Below, one piece after another: positions 6,129-14,293 of a stretch of 21,061 nucleotides of DNA. Position 1 is the first letter of the stretch, and the number at the start of each line of letters is the position of its first letter. Origin of the DNA: CAIXDB01 sp038327915 (GTDB taxonomy: Bacteria > Patescibacteriota > Minisyncoccia > Phycocordibacterales > DATDWN01); NCBI GenBank assembly GCA_038327915.1, contig JBBQLO010000013.1, forward strand, positions 1 to 21,061, written 5' to 3'. The position numbers were made by a program, and so were the translations under genes. The notes below the pieces were generated by a model. It was not told where the DNA came from and searched no databases. It saw nothing but the letters and a program-made list of their open reading frames with translations.

Positions 6129-8104
6129 AAAAGTGTATCAGGGTCTATTTTGATAGATATATTAGGAGAAAGAGAGCGAAGTTTTCCAAGTAATTCTCTA
6201 TCTATCCAGGCTCCGGACTTTGGTGGCGTAGCAGTCTCAGTTACGGGGAGTGTAAGCATGCCATTGAGAGTGTAGAGTGTTCCAGTTTTCCACGAAGGAA
6301 AAACACTCACACTCTGTGGTGCCAATACGGCAACAACTTCTGCCATGTGTTTTTCTACGGCTTTTTTATCTCCGCGCATACCGAGTTTTATGAGTGTGCT
6401 AAATGGTGGATAGTTTGTTTGTTTGCGGTCTTCTATTTCATCAGTATAGAAAGCAGTTAAGTTTCCAGAGAGCGCTTGCTCAAATATATGTGTTTCTTTT
6501 TGACGAGTTTGAACTATAAAACGCTTCTTACTTATAGCCCGTAGATCGAGAAGTATATGAAATATTTTTTCGCGAATCCTAAAATCAGGAATAGCAAAAA
6601 AAGCGTCGAGTGAGACAACGACACTATTTTCGAGACTATATGGAACAACAGTGTGAAGAAAGGGAATAGCCATTTCGGTTCCGATCATAATTGCCCCAGG
6701 AGTGGTGTAAAAATAATCACGCATTTTGACTGCTTTGAGGTGTGTGGTGACATGATCCCTATCCATGATCATTATTTTTTTAGACTCGTTTTGTATTAGA
6801 CCCGTTTGGGTGGCAAACAATTCTTCGACTTCCTGCGCTACTTTTTCCGTGCCAATGCCAAGTGGCGCGAGTCGCCACCCTCCGCAGTGGACACATTTAA
6901 TGTCTGCTGGCCGCCTCTCTCCGCAGTGATTACAAACGTACACAGGGATTTTTCCTGTGTACAGAACAACTGGTGACGTGCATTGAATACAGGCAACCAC
7001 CGTTCCGCAATCACTACAGACAGTAGTAGGAGACAAACCCTTTCTTCCACAAAAAAGAAATGTTGATTCGTTATTTGCTCGTGCTTCTTTTAAGAGAATT
7101 TTTACTTCGGCAGAGAGTACACTAAATTTTTCATTTTTAAAATCTTTCGGAATATACATCGGAACGAGGAGAGGAGTGACCTGACTCTGGGCACGAAATG
7201 TGAGCGGAGAGAGAGGTACATAATTATCATCATATTGACTATTTTTTTCTTTCCACAGAGTCTCTATTCTTAACAAGCTATCCCCAAAAATGAGTCGGGT
7301 GGAGCTAGTTTTAGAAAATATTTTTGCCACTGTTCGAATATCGAGATATGGGCGTGTTTCCGCAATATTGTAGGCTCTTGAACTTTCTTTCTCGACGATA
7401 ATAGTGCCAATATCCGTACGGGGTATTGAAAGAAAAGTTCCTGTAGCAATTATGAGAACGGGGTGGGTAAGAGATGTAATACTATTCCAAATCCTGACTA
7501 TTTCTTTTTTATTTAATCCCGCATGAAGTGCATATGTATATGTCTCGATTCCTTTTTTTAAAGTTTCTTCGGAATTTTTTATTTCTTCAATTGAAGGAAG
7601 TATCACAAACACACTGCGACCCTTGGCAAACTCTTCTCGAACAATAGTTTTATAACGAGCAAAGCGATCCTCATCGTCACTTTGAAAGATGAAAGTTTCT
7701 TGAAATTTTTTTTCTGTTTCTGTTTTAGTATCACAGCAAGTCGCGCTCACGTGCACTTCTCGGGATGCACTCGATTCGAGAATTGAACGAGGAATAAGTA
7801 CAGAAAGGACAGCGCCGACAGTTGTGGCGTAGTAGTCTGCAATTTTTTCACTTGCAGCTATGAAGGCGGGAGAAAGAAAACTATGCGACTCTACCGTATC
7901 TATTTTTTTTATGCTAAATGAGAGAGATTTAATTTCAGACTTTTTTTGTTCAGCAGATTCTGATTTGACCACTAGCCCAAAAACTGATTGCCTGCGTAGG
8001 GGGATTTTGACAAGCGATCCGGGAACAACAGCCATGCTCGTAAAATACGTCAGAGTGTCTTTACTCATACCACGACCAATAGGAATAACGGTGATGAGAT
8101 ACAT
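6125..8104 (-). CDS. priA: PriA-like primosomal protein with degenerate ATPase motifs
   Basis: Replication-restart protein of the PriA (primosomal protein N') family, 659 residues. The N-terminal DNA-binding region and the zinc domain are intact: four CxxC pairs (Cys363/366, 372/375, 391/394, 404/407). GIGTEKVAQEVEELF and NYPPFSTLIKL also align with the family. The helicase motifs are not preserved. Near residues 136-148 there is no GxxGxGKT loop (the stretch reads ETFIFQSDDEDRF); the DEEH box position reads VEKES (237-241); the GSATP position reads FGDSLLRIE; and the arginine-rich GRAGR motif is replaced by RAISKKR (522-528). It probably binds DNA and partner proteins without unwinding DNA. 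It leads the priA-def-fmt operon. Confidence 0.85.
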   Translation of the reverse strand: MYLITVIPIGRGMSKDTLTYFTSMAVVPGSLVKIPLRRQSVFGLVVKSESAEQKKSEIKSLSFSIKKIDTVESHSFLSPAFIAASEKIADYYATTVGAVLSVLIPRSILESSASREVHVSATCCDTKTETEKKFQETFIFQSDDEDRFARYKTIVREEFAKGRSVFVILPSIEEIKNSEETLKKGIETYTYALHAGLNKKEIVRIWNSITSLTHPVLIIATGTFLSIPRTDIGTIIVEKESSRAYNIAETRPYLDIRTVAKIFSKTSSTRLIFGDSLLRIETLWKEKNSQYDDNYVPLSPLTFRAQSQVTPLLVPMYIPKDFKNEKFSVLSAEVKILLKEARANNESTFLFCGRKGLSPTTVCSDCGTVVACIQCTSPVVLYTGKIPVYVCNHCGERRPADIKCVHCGGWRLAPLGIGTEKVAQEVEELFATQTGLIQNESKKIMIMDRDHVTTHLKAVKMRDYFYTTPGAIMIGTEMAIPFLHTVVPYSLENSVVVSLDAFFAIPDFRIREKIFHILLDLRAISKKRFIVQTRQKETHIFEQALSGNLTAFYTDEIEDRKQTNYPPFSTLIKLGMRGDKKAVEKHMAEVVAVLAPQSVSVFPSWKTGTLYTLNGMLTLPVTETATPPKSGAWIDRELLGKLRSLSPNISIKIDPDTLL

Positions 8105-8110
8105 GAGTAT

Positions 8111-8116
8111 AGTATA
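8111..8116 (-). promoter_or_regulatory. -10 element of priA operon
   Basis: On the minus strand TATACT ends exactly 6 nt before the priA ATG (8104). Transcription would start at or within a base or two of the start codon. No convincing -35 is visible. Confidence 0.5.
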
Positions 8117-8139
8117 TCAAAAAAGCAATTTTTTTTACT

Positions 8140-8892
8140 TTAAATCGCTATCTGCATGAGCGTAGTACCATCGAGAACATATATAGAGTGGGAGGTGCTT
8201 GCTACAAAATATGGGTCAGTACCTTTGAAAAGAGGAAAAATATTTTGTATGTTTTCTAGTGCTACTGTATCCAATGTGTCCAAGGCATTTGTTTCGACGA
8301 CAAACACTGAATCAGCAGAAGAAAAAACCACAGCATCGGATCGATTTGTGTAAAAGTCGAGAGCTTTAACTAGTTCTGGAGGCGTGGTTACGGTGTGAAT
8401 CTCACCGTTTACCTTTACGAGGATAGTGTTGTCTTCGATCCACAGGCTCGTTGTTTTGTCATATGAAATTATAGGACTAGTTTTTGTCGGCAACATATTT
8501 TTCTCAATGGCCTGTTTAATTTTTAAATATTGGGGATCTTTCATGGTGATTATTTCACCTGTTGTATTTTGGGTTATAAAAATGGGGTCGAGGGTGACTG
8601 TGCCGCCGCTTGGCACTGTTACCTTTTTCTCCCACGGAAAATATCCTGGGCGCGAAATAATAAATTGATGTGTCGTTGGCGCGAGTGAAATGTGGACCAA
8701 TTCTGAATCTTTTGTCGTTGTTATCTTTTCTGATTCATCGACAAAAATATTAGTATTAATAAGTGGGATAAGTGCTTTCACGGTACCAATTTTACCTATA
8801 CCAAAACTGCCAATACGGTAACCTGTTCCGTATAAGATTGTAACGAGAACGATACTGAAAAGTATGATACTGACTTTAATATATTTTTTCAT
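8140..8892 (-). CDS. Membrane-anchored PEGA-like protein
   Basis: A 250-residue protein with one N-terminal hydrophobic anchor (about residues 5-25, ending near GTGYRIGSFG) and an otherwise extracytoplasmic-looking body. Residues about 48-108 resemble a PEGA domain, a small beta fold associated with surface or periplasmic proteins: a short INTNIFVDESEKI strand, then LAPTTHQFIISRPGYFPWEK and a strand ending in PIFI. The rest is rich in beta strands (ILVKVNGEIHTV, AVVFSSADSVFVVET, SIYVLDGTTLM) and suggests a partial propeller-like fold. No enzyme motif is seen. It lies upstream of priA on the same strand and is divergent from the first mreB. Function unknown. Confidence 0.7.
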   Translation of the reverse strand: MKKYIKVSIILFSIVLVTILYGTGYRIGSFGIGKIGTVKALIPLINTNIFVDESEKITTTKDSELVHISLAPTTHQFIISRPGYFPWEKKVTVPSGGTVTLDPIFITQNTTGEIITMKDPQYLKIKQAIEKNMLPTKTSPIISYDKTTSLWIEDNTILVKVNGEIHTVTTPPELVKALDFYTNRSDAVVFSSADSVFVVETNALDTLDTVALENIQNIFPLFKGTDPYFVASTSHSIYVLDGTTLMQIAI

Positions 8893-8898
8893 ACGGAT

Positions 8899-8904
8899 AA
8901 TATA
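8899..8904 (-). promoter_or_regulatory. -10 element of PEGA-like gene
   Basis: On the minus strand TATATT ends 6 nt before the ATG at 8892, the same arrangement as priA. The -35 region is weak. Confidence 0.45.
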
Positions 8905-8979
8905 CTATATTGGTCTGTATTTCGAAACCCCTTGAAATATCTTATTAATGTGGATTTCGAAAAATCCAAATTTATGTGG

Positions 8980-8985
8980 TATTAT
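8980..8985 (+). promoter_or_regulatory. -10 element of first mreB
   Basis: TATTAT ends 7 nt before the GTG at 8993. If transcription starts there, the more upstream ATG (8948) would not be in the mRNA. This is one reason to prefer the GTG start. Confidence 0.45.
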
Positions 8986-8992
8986 CTGTCGC

Positions 8993-10006
8993 GTGGGTAT
9001 ATTTTCTAAAAAACTTGGCATCGATTTGGGCACTGCAAATACGCTTGTTTTTGTGCCTGGACGAGGAATTGTCCTAAATGAACCTTCAGTTGTAGCTGTA
9101 TCCGAAGAAGACAACCGTATTCTTGCTATTGGTCTTGAAGCCAAAGACATGATTGGTCGTACTCCAGAAAATGTAGTTGCCTTTAGGCCAATGAAGGATG
9201 GCGTTATCGCCGACTATCGAGTGACTGAAGCAATGCTCCGCTATTATATGGACAAGGCTCTTGGTAAATGGAATTTTGTCAAACCAGAGGTTCTAGTATC
9301 AGTGCCTGCAGGTGTGACATCGACTGAACGCCGCGCGGTTATCGAAGCGGCTATTCGTGCCGGGGCTAAAAACGCCTACGTTGTCAAAGAACCAATTTTG
9401 GCGGCCATTGGTGCAGGAATTCCAATTCACGAAGCTATGGGGCACATGATAGTCGACATTGGTGGCGGAACGACAGATGTAGCGGTCATCTCTCTCGGGG
9501 GCATCGTTGCCTCTACTTCTGTCAAATGTGCGGGCAACAAAATAGACTATGCCATTGCGGACTATATTAAAAAAACTCACAACCTTGGTATCGGAGACAA
9601 GACAGCAGAAGATGTCAAAGTTAAAGTGGGTTCCGCAATTCCCTTGGACGAAGAATTAGTTATGACAGTAAAGGGTAGGGATTTTGTTTCTGGATTACCA
9701 CGTTCTGTCGAAATTAAGACAAATGAAATAGTCAAAGCAATTTCGAGAGATTTAAGAGAAATGATTACTGCTATAAAAGATGTGTTGCAGGAAACACCAC
9801 CAGAACTTTCTTCAGATATTATAGATCGAGGTATTATTATGACGGGAGGTTCATCTCAACTCCGCAACTTTCCCGAACTTGTGTTTCGTCGCACTGGAGT
9901 AAAAGCAGTGCTAGCTAAAGACGCCCTGTACTGTGTAGTCAAAGGCACAGGCATTGCTCTGGAGCACCTCGATACATACAAACGCTCTATTATTTCGAAA
10001 CGATAA
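8993..10006 (+). CDS. mreB: MreB-family actin-like protein (first paralogue)
   Basis: Cytoskeletal ATPase of the MreB/Mbl family (337 residues from GTG), which forms membrane-bound filaments that guide cell-wall synthesis. Phosphate-1 motif LGIDLGTANTLV is at the start, phosphate-2 VDIGGGTTDVAVISLGG in the middle, and the adenosine motif region reads IIMTGGSSQLRNF. Compared with the second MreB it is divergent: VKEPILAAIGAG replaces the canonical VEEPMAAAIG, and GGSSQL replaces GGGALI. GTG at 8993 gives a start (GIFSKKLGIDLG) like other MreBs; an ATG at 8948 would add 15 atypical residues. It stands apart from mreC and may act like Mbl or MreBH, which is inference. Confidence 0.93.
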   Translation: MGIFSKKLGIDLGTANTLVFVPGRGIVLNEPSVVAVSEEDNRILAIGLEAKDMIGRTPENVVAFRPMKDGVIADYRVTEAMLRYYMDKALGKWNFVKPEVLVSVPAGVTSTERRAVIEAAIRAGAKNAYVVKEPILAAIGAGIPIHEAMGHMIVDIGGGTTDVAVISLGGIVASTSVKCAGNKIDYAIADYIKKTHNLGIGDKTAEDVKVKVGSAIPLDEELVMTVKGRDFVSGLPRSVEIKTNEIVKAISRDLREMITAIKDVLQETPPELSSDIIDRGIIMTGGSSQLRNFPELVFRRTGVKAVLAKDALYCVVKGTGIALEHLDTYKRSIISKR

Positions 10007-10071
10007 TTCTCAATATCATTCTAAATGAAACATGATACGGCCATTGAATTTAAACCTCTATCACTTTTGTG

Positions 10072-10077
10072 TATACT
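10072..10077 (+). promoter_or_regulatory. -10 element of holB
   Basis: TATACT ends 6 nt before the ATG at 10084, predicting a leaderless transcript and supporting this start over the upstream ATG at 10069. Confidence 0.5.
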
Positions 10078-10083
10078 GGGTAC

Positions 10084-10818
10084 ATGCAAAAACTCAGGGA
10101 TACATACGCGGCTTCTCACTATCTACATCATGCCTACTTACTCGTAGGGGACACTCAAATTATAATCCGAGAACTAGTAGATTTTTTGAGGGAAGATGCT
10201 GGAATTACAGTCACAGCTAATCCAGATTTTTGGCATAGAAAGTTTTTAACATTTGGCATCGACCACGCTCGTGATTTAGCTCAGAGTCAAACTCGCAAAG
10301 CTTTTTCAGAAAACAAGTTTGGAAACAAAAATGACACGACAGGTTCAAAAAAAATATTTATTATAGAAACGGACATAATAACCGAGGAAGCTCAAAACGC
10401 TTTGCTAAAAATATTCGAAGAACCCTCCCTGGATACTCATTTTTTTATTATTTCTCCGCAAGACATAATAATTTCCACCTTACGTTCTAGAATGCATGTT
10501 ATTCTCTATATTTCCAGCGAAACATCCACCAACACAGCAACGGAACAGACTTCGCAGGCTAAACTAATCACACTTCTTGATATGAGTTTTTCCGAACGTT
10601 TGAAACTGGTTGCAAAAATTACAAAAGGTATTGCTGATGAAGAAAAAACCAAACAAGATGCTATTGCATTTATCAATAATATAGAGAGTGAAGTATACAA
10701 GAAGGATGTACAGGAATTCGCTCGAGTTCTTACTATTACAGAAAATGCTCGGATATCTCTGTATGACAGAGGGGCTCCAATAAAATTGATACTAGAATAC
10801 GTAATACTTGCTATTTAG
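10084..10818 (+). CDS. holB: DNA polymerase III delta' subunit-like clamp-loader protein
   Basis: Clamp-loader subunit (244 residues) of the AAA+ delta'/gamma group, which helps load the sliding clamp during replication. The clearest segment is TEEAQNALLKIFEEP followed by THFFIISPQ and LRSRMHVI. This matches sensor 1 and the region around the family's SRC motif, with Met in place of Cys. The N-terminus (HHAYLLVGD) aligns with the P-loop region but has no GxxGxGK(T/S), as expected for delta' but not for gamma/tau. No zinc-binding cysteines are seen. The C-terminal helical collar is short. It is followed closely by frr. Confidence 0.82.
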   Translation: MQKLRDTYAASHYLHHAYLLVGDTQIIIRELVDFLREDAGITVTANPDFWHRKFLTFGIDHARDLAQSQTRKAFSENKFGNKNDTTGSKKIFIIETDIITEEAQNALLKIFEEPSLDTHFFIISPQDIIISTLRSRMHVILYISSETSTNTATEQTSQAKLITLLDMSFSERLKLVAKITKGIADEEKTKQDAIAFINNIESEVYKKDVQEFARVLTITENARISLYDRGAPIKLILEYVILAI

Positions 10819-10832
10819 GAGACAAACTATGC

Positions 10833-10838
10833 TACACT
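10833..10838 (+). promoter_or_regulatory. -10 element of frr
   Basis: TACACT ends 7 nt before the frr ATG, with a possible TTGCTA at 10808-10813 (19-nt spacer) inside the end of holB. TACACT also precedes the mreD-like gene and lysS at nearly the same distance. Confidence 0.45.
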
Positions 10839-10845
10839 GTTCATC

Positions 10846-11397
10846 ATGTCATTTAATTTTTCACAATTCAAACAGAGTACCAAAGATCTAGAAACGTGGC
10901 TTCAAGGCGAAATGTCTGGAATACGAACAGGTCGCGCCACACCAGCAATTCTTGATGGAGTAAAAGTAGAAGCATATGGAAGCGATATGCCAATACAACA
11001 GGTGGCAAGTGTCGTAGTTGAAGACGCACGCACTTTGCGTATTGCTCCTTGGGATACTTCACAGGCAAAAGCAATCGAAAAGGGGATTATACTAGCAGAC
11101 CTTGGTTTGTCGGTTTCCATTGATGACAAAGGTTTACGAGTATCTTTTCCGGAACTCACTTCTGACAGGAGAAGTGCTCTCATAAAAATTGCTAAACAAA
11201 AACTAGAAGATACGAGAGTTACTTTGCGAACCGAGCGTGAAAAAACGATTAAAGAAATAGATACTAATAAAAAATCGGGCGATTTATCGGAAGACGAACA
11301 ATTTCGACTCAAGGCAGATTTGCAAAAGATGGTTGAGGAAGTAAATGCAATTCTCGACACAATGCTGGCAAAAAAAGAAAAAGAAATAGCAGAGTAA
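10846..11397 (+). CDS. frr: Ribosome recycling factor
   Basis: Splits post-termination ribosomes together with EF-G. Its 183 residues are the normal size. The family signature IRTGRATPAILDGVKVEAYG is present, then IQQVASVVVEDARTLRI and PWD, and the long C-terminal helix of the three-helix bundle includes KIAKQKLEDTRVTLRTERE. The gene is complete, with no odd residues noticed. It starts 27 bp after holB and is followed after 19 bp by rseP, so the three probably share transcription in addition to the local promoter. Confidence 0.97.
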   Translation: MSFNFSQFKQSTKDLETWLQGEMSGIRTGRATPAILDGVKVEAYGSDMPIQQVASVVVEDARTLRIAPWDTSQAKAIEKGIILADLGLSVSIDDKGLRVSFPELTSDRRSALIKIAKQKLEDTRVTLRTEREKTIKEIDTNKKSGDLSEDEQFRLKADLQKMVEEVNAILDTMLAKKEKEIAE

Positions 11398-11416
11398 CTT
11401 TGCAATTATTTATCAC

Positions 11417-12517
11417 ATGGGAATCATCATTTTTATCATTTCTCTCGCAATTTTAATTCTCATTCATGAGTTTGGTCATTTTATTGTTGCAAAAAAATCT
11501 GGTATTAGGGTTGACGAATTTGGTCTTGGTTTCCCCCCAAAAATTTTTGCGAAACGTCTTGGTGAGACACTCTACACACTCAACGCTATTCCTTTTGGAG
11601 GTTTTGTTAAAATTTTTGGTGAAGACCCTCACAGCGAAGATATTACAGAAGAAAATAAAAGCCGCAGCTTTTATTACAAGCCTAAGTGGATCCAAGCGCT
11701 TGTCCTTATAGCAGGCGTCACTATGAATATCATTTTTGCATGGTTGCTTATCTCTCTCGGTTTTATGCTCGGTTTACCTTCACCTGTTGAACATGCAGGT
11801 TTAGGAAAAGTAGAAAATGCGCATGTTGTCGTAGTCAATGTTTTACAGGGATCACCTGCAGAAAAAGCAGGACTGCGAAGTGGGGACAGTATCACAAAAA
11901 TTGCTTCAGGCAATCAAACTATCGAGTCTCAGAGCATTACCCCTTCAGATGTAACACTTTTTATTCAAAAAAGTACAAATCCTGTTATACAACTTACCTA
12001 TACTCGAGGAAACCAGTCTCCCAAAACAGTTGATATAACGCCTTCCACACGCATACTTCCCGGTAAGCGAGCCCTCGGTGTCGGTCTCGATGATATCGGC
12101 ATACTCCGTCTTCCAGTACATCTCGCCCTCATCGAAGGAGCCCACGCAACAGCACTTTTAACTGCAAATACTGCAATTGGCCTTGGACATTTTCTTTGGA
12201 CTGTCGTTACATTTCACTCTGATTTATCACAAGTCTCTGGACCTGTTGGTATTGCAAAAACTGTCGGGCAAGCACAAGACCTCGGTTTTGTGTACTTACT
12301 CTCTCTCGTTGCCATCATTTCAATTAACCTCGCAGTGATCAACCTCATTCCGTTTCCTGCATTGGACGGCGGACGTTTACTTTTTGTTGCTATCGAAGCA
12401 ATCATTCGTCGACCTATTCCTGCCGGCTTCGTGCGTTGGACGAATGCTATTGGTTTTGGATTACTCCTCATCCTCATGCTTGTCATCACAGGACATGACA
12501 TCATTAAGTTGTTTTGA
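11417..12517 (+). CDS. rseP: RseP-type site-2 metalloprotease with PDZ domain
   Basis: Intramembrane zinc protease (M50 family, 366 residues), which cuts transmembrane substrates such as anti-sigma factors or leftover signal peptides. The first span carries the zinc motif HEFGH (17-21). The second metal-binding motif, NLIPFPALDGGRLLF, begins near residue 309. One PDZ domain lies in the middle (about 128-205, with VLQGSPAEKAGLRSGDSI). Hydrophobic spans occur at about 1-22, 95-118, 290-312 and 335-360. It follows frr closely. The substrate cannot be told from the sequence; no anti-sigma gene is in the window. Confidence 0.94.
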   Translation: MGIIIFIISLAILILIHEFGHFIVAKKSGIRVDEFGLGFPPKIFAKRLGETLYTLNAIPFGGFVKIFGEDPHSEDITEENKSRSFYYKPKWIQALVLIAGVTMNIIFAWLLISLGFMLGLPSPVEHAGLGKVENAHVVVVNVLQGSPAEKAGLRSGDSITKIASGNQTIESQSITPSDVTLFIQKSTNPVIQLTYTRGNQSPKTVDITPSTRILPGKRALGVGLDDIGILRLPVHLALIEGAHATALLTANTAIGLGHFLWTVVTFHSDLSQVSGPVGIAKTVGQAQDLGFVYLLSLVAIISINLAVINLIPFPALDGGRLLFVAIEAIIRRPIPAGFVRWTNAIGFGLLLILMLVITGHDIIKLF

Positions 12518-12774
12518 GCTATTGTTTTTTACTCCTTGTATACATAAGATCTAAAAAATTAACTCTATCAAGACTTTCCTTGACAGGAAATGACCAGTAC
12601 TCTACTATTCAAAACAGAGAGAAAGAGCCTCGAGTCGCAGGAAACTTAAGCTGTATAGGCATTTCATGATTTACATTTTCCACTCCCGGAAAATAACTTT
12701 TCTTGTATAATTCCGTTCAGTCTTATGATGTTCCTAAACCACTTGATGTGCGATGACTTCTCTCTACCCATCCG

Positions 12775-12802
12775 ATCCCCTTGCTTTTACAGGCGAGGGG
12801 AT
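12775..12802 (+). promoter_or_regulatory. 10-bp hairpin upstream of proS
   Basis: ATCCCCTTGC (12775-12784) pairs along its full length with GCGAGGGGAT (12793-12802), one pair being a G-T wobble, around an 8-nt loop. A T-rich but interrupted tract follows. It could end rseP transcription or act as a leader structure for transcripts begun at 12706-12711. It does not fit a perfect intrinsic terminator. Confidence 0.4.
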
Positions 12803-12815
12803 TATTTCATATTTT

Positions 12816-12844
12816 TTGCCCAAAAAACTGTTTTCCTGTACTAT
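12816..12844 (+). promoter_or_regulatory. Promoter of proS
   Basis: TTGCCC (12816-12821), 17-nt spacer, TACTAT (12839-12844), then 6 nt to the ATG at 12851. This is the best-formed example of the leaderless arrangement in the window and fixes the start codon. Confidence 0.55.
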
Positions 12845-12850
12845 GGACTC

Positions 12851-14101
12851 ATGCGACAATCACAACTTTTTACAAAAACACGAAAGGAAGTACCTGCTGA
12901 CGAGACATCCAAAAATGCTCAGTTACTTATCCGTGCTGGATATATAAACAAAGAGATTGCCGGTGTGTATGACTACTTGCCACTTGGCTTACGTGTGTTT
13001 AAAAAAATTGAAAACATTATTCGTGAAGAAATGAATACGATTGGAGGACAGGAGATTGCTATGACTGCACTCCAAAATACAGACCTCTGGCAGAAAAGTG
13101 GTCGATGGGACGATACAGTAATTGACGTGTGGTTTAAGGCCAAGTTAAAAAATGGTGTAGAAATTGGACTTGGAACGACACACGAGGAGCCTGTCACTAC
13201 TATCATGACTCAGTATGTGCAGTCGTACAAAGATTTACCATTTTCTGCATACCAATTCCAAACAAAATTTAGAAATGAAACTCGAGCGAAAAGTGGTATT
13301 ATGCGCACACGCGAATTTGTAATGAAAGATTTGTATTCTTTTCATCAGACACAATCTGATCTGGATGAATTTTACGAAATTGTAGGTACTGCATATGCTC
13401 GAATTTTTGAGCGAGTCGGCTTGGGAGAAAAAACATACAAAACTTTTGCATCTGGTGGGGCATTTTCTAAATACAGCCACGAATTTCAAACGATATGCGA
13501 TGCAGGTGAGGACATTATATATGTCGATGAAAATAAAAAAATCGCAGTGAATAAAGAAGTCTACATAGAAAGTGTGTTGACTGATCTTGAATTAAACAAA
13601 GATAACTTAGTAGAAATGAAGGCAGTTGAAGTTGGAAATATTTTTAAACTTGGTACGCGCTTCTCCGATCCCCTTGGTTTGTCATATGTTCACGAAAGCG
13701 GAGAGAAAGTAAACGTGGTAATGGGTTGCTACGGAATTGGTCTCGGAAGGCTTATGGGAGTCATTGCTGAAATTTTTGCGGATGATAAAGGTCTTGTCTG
13801 GCCGAGGGAAGTTTCTCCTTTTGCAGTACATGTCGTCCAGCTCGGTAATTCAGCTGAGACAATTGCCGCAGCCGATGAACTTTATCGAAATCTTCGAACA
13901 CACTCTATCGAGGTCCTCTACGACGACCGCGATATGCGAGCAGGGGAGAAATTCGCAGATGCCGACCTCATCGGTATTCCACTTCGCATCGTTATTTCGG
14001 ACAAAACTATCAAAGAGAAAAAAATGGAAGTGAAGTTACGCACATCGAGTGAATCGGAGATGATGTCGAGCGAGGAGGTAATGAAGTTACTAATCAATTA
14101 A
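12851..14101 (+). CDS. proS: Prolyl-tRNA synthetase, short form without editing insert
   Basis: Class II synthetase that charges tRNA-Pro (416 residues). Motif 1 region: AGVYDYLPLGLRVFKKIENI. The proline-binding TxE loop appears as GTTHEEPVT (108-116). Motif 2 is FRNETRAKSGIMRTREFVMK (140-159) and motif 3 MGCYGIGLGR (291-300), followed by an anticodon-binding domain (about 320-416). Motifs 2 and 3 are only about 130 residues apart, so the roughly 180-residue editing domain of the usual bacterial enzyme is absent. Mischarged alanine would need another clearing route. The start at 12851 (MRQSQLFTKT) resembles the family and has a promoter placed for it; an upstream ATG at 12725 is open but unlikely. 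Confidence 0.95.
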   Translation: MRQSQLFTKTRKEVPADETSKNAQLLIRAGYINKEIAGVYDYLPLGLRVFKKIENIIREEMNTIGGQEIAMTALQNTDLWQKSGRWDDTVIDVWFKAKLKNGVEIGLGTTHEEPVTTIMTQYVQSYKDLPFSAYQFQTKFRNETRAKSGIMRTREFVMKDLYSFHQTQSDLDEFYEIVGTAYARIFERVGLGEKTYKTFASGGAFSKYSHEFQTICDAGEDIIYVDENKKIAVNKEVYIESVLTDLELNKDNLVEMKAVEVGNIFKLGTRFSDPLGLSYVHESGEKVNVVMGCYGIGLGRLMGVIAEIFADDKGLVWPREVSPFAVHVVQLGNSAETIAAADELYRNLRTHSIEVLYDDRDMRAGEKFADADLIGIPLRIVISDKTIKEKKMEVKLRTSSESEMMSSEEVMKLLIN

Positions 14102-14146
14102 AACATTGTCTCGACAGAACTTTTTTGAGACATTACGTGGGGGATT

Positions 14147-14293
14147 ATGAAACAACAGCTATCGAGTAATAGAAACACGAAAAAGCACATTCTTTTCTTG
14201 ATCGACGAGCAAAGCAAAAAGTTGGCAAACTTTTATGCGATTCTAAAAAAAAGTTCTGCTAATTATGACGTTTTAAAATATATAAAATTTTAA
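14147..14293 (+). CDS. Possible 48-residue ORF upstream of mreB
   Basis: This small ORF begins MKQQLSSNRNTKKHILFLID and ends YIKF. Its stop overlaps the mreB start as TAATG, and a G-rich stretch (GTGGGGG) lies 4 nt before the ATG. The protein is basic and probably helical, with no recognised family. The stop-start overlap and G-rich leader support translation coupled to mreB. Against it, the end of the ORF also reads as the -10 of an mreB promoter (14281-14286). A weak hairpin (14107-14132) lies between proS and this ORF. Confidence 0.4.
   Translation: MKQQLSSNRNTKKHILFLIDEQSKKLANFYAILKKSSANYDVLKYIKF
14281..14286 (+). promoter_or_regulatory. Possible -10 element of mreB operon
   Basis: TATAAA ends 6 nt before the mreB ATG at 14293, the spacing seen at several other genes. 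The surrounding sequence is nearly all A and T and no -35 is visible, so chance is likely enough. Confidence 0.3.

Larger units (their letters stand above)
12518..12850. other. 333-bp gene-free region between rseP and proS
   Basis: No convincing gene is seen. It contains a short hairpin, TTTCCT-TGAC-AGGAAA (12575-12590), a TATAAT (12706-12711) that could start a long leader, and a strong hairpin at 12775-12802. The frame of proS stays open upstream to an ATG at 12725, but those 42 codons do not look like the start of a prolyl-tRNA synthetase. The last 35 bp form the proS promoter. Confidence 0.6.

Noticed and set aside
10817..10890. AGGAG followed by an ATG at 10829, a possible 20-codon ORF before frr
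   Set aside because: It is out of frame with frr, largely overlaps it and has no family. The AGGAG includes the last bases of the holB stop. Probably chance.
12725..12850. Upstream ATG extending proS by 42 codons
   Set aside because: The extension is rich in aromatic and cysteine residues, unlike any synthetase N-terminus, and contains a hairpin and a well-spaced promoter for the ATG at 12851.
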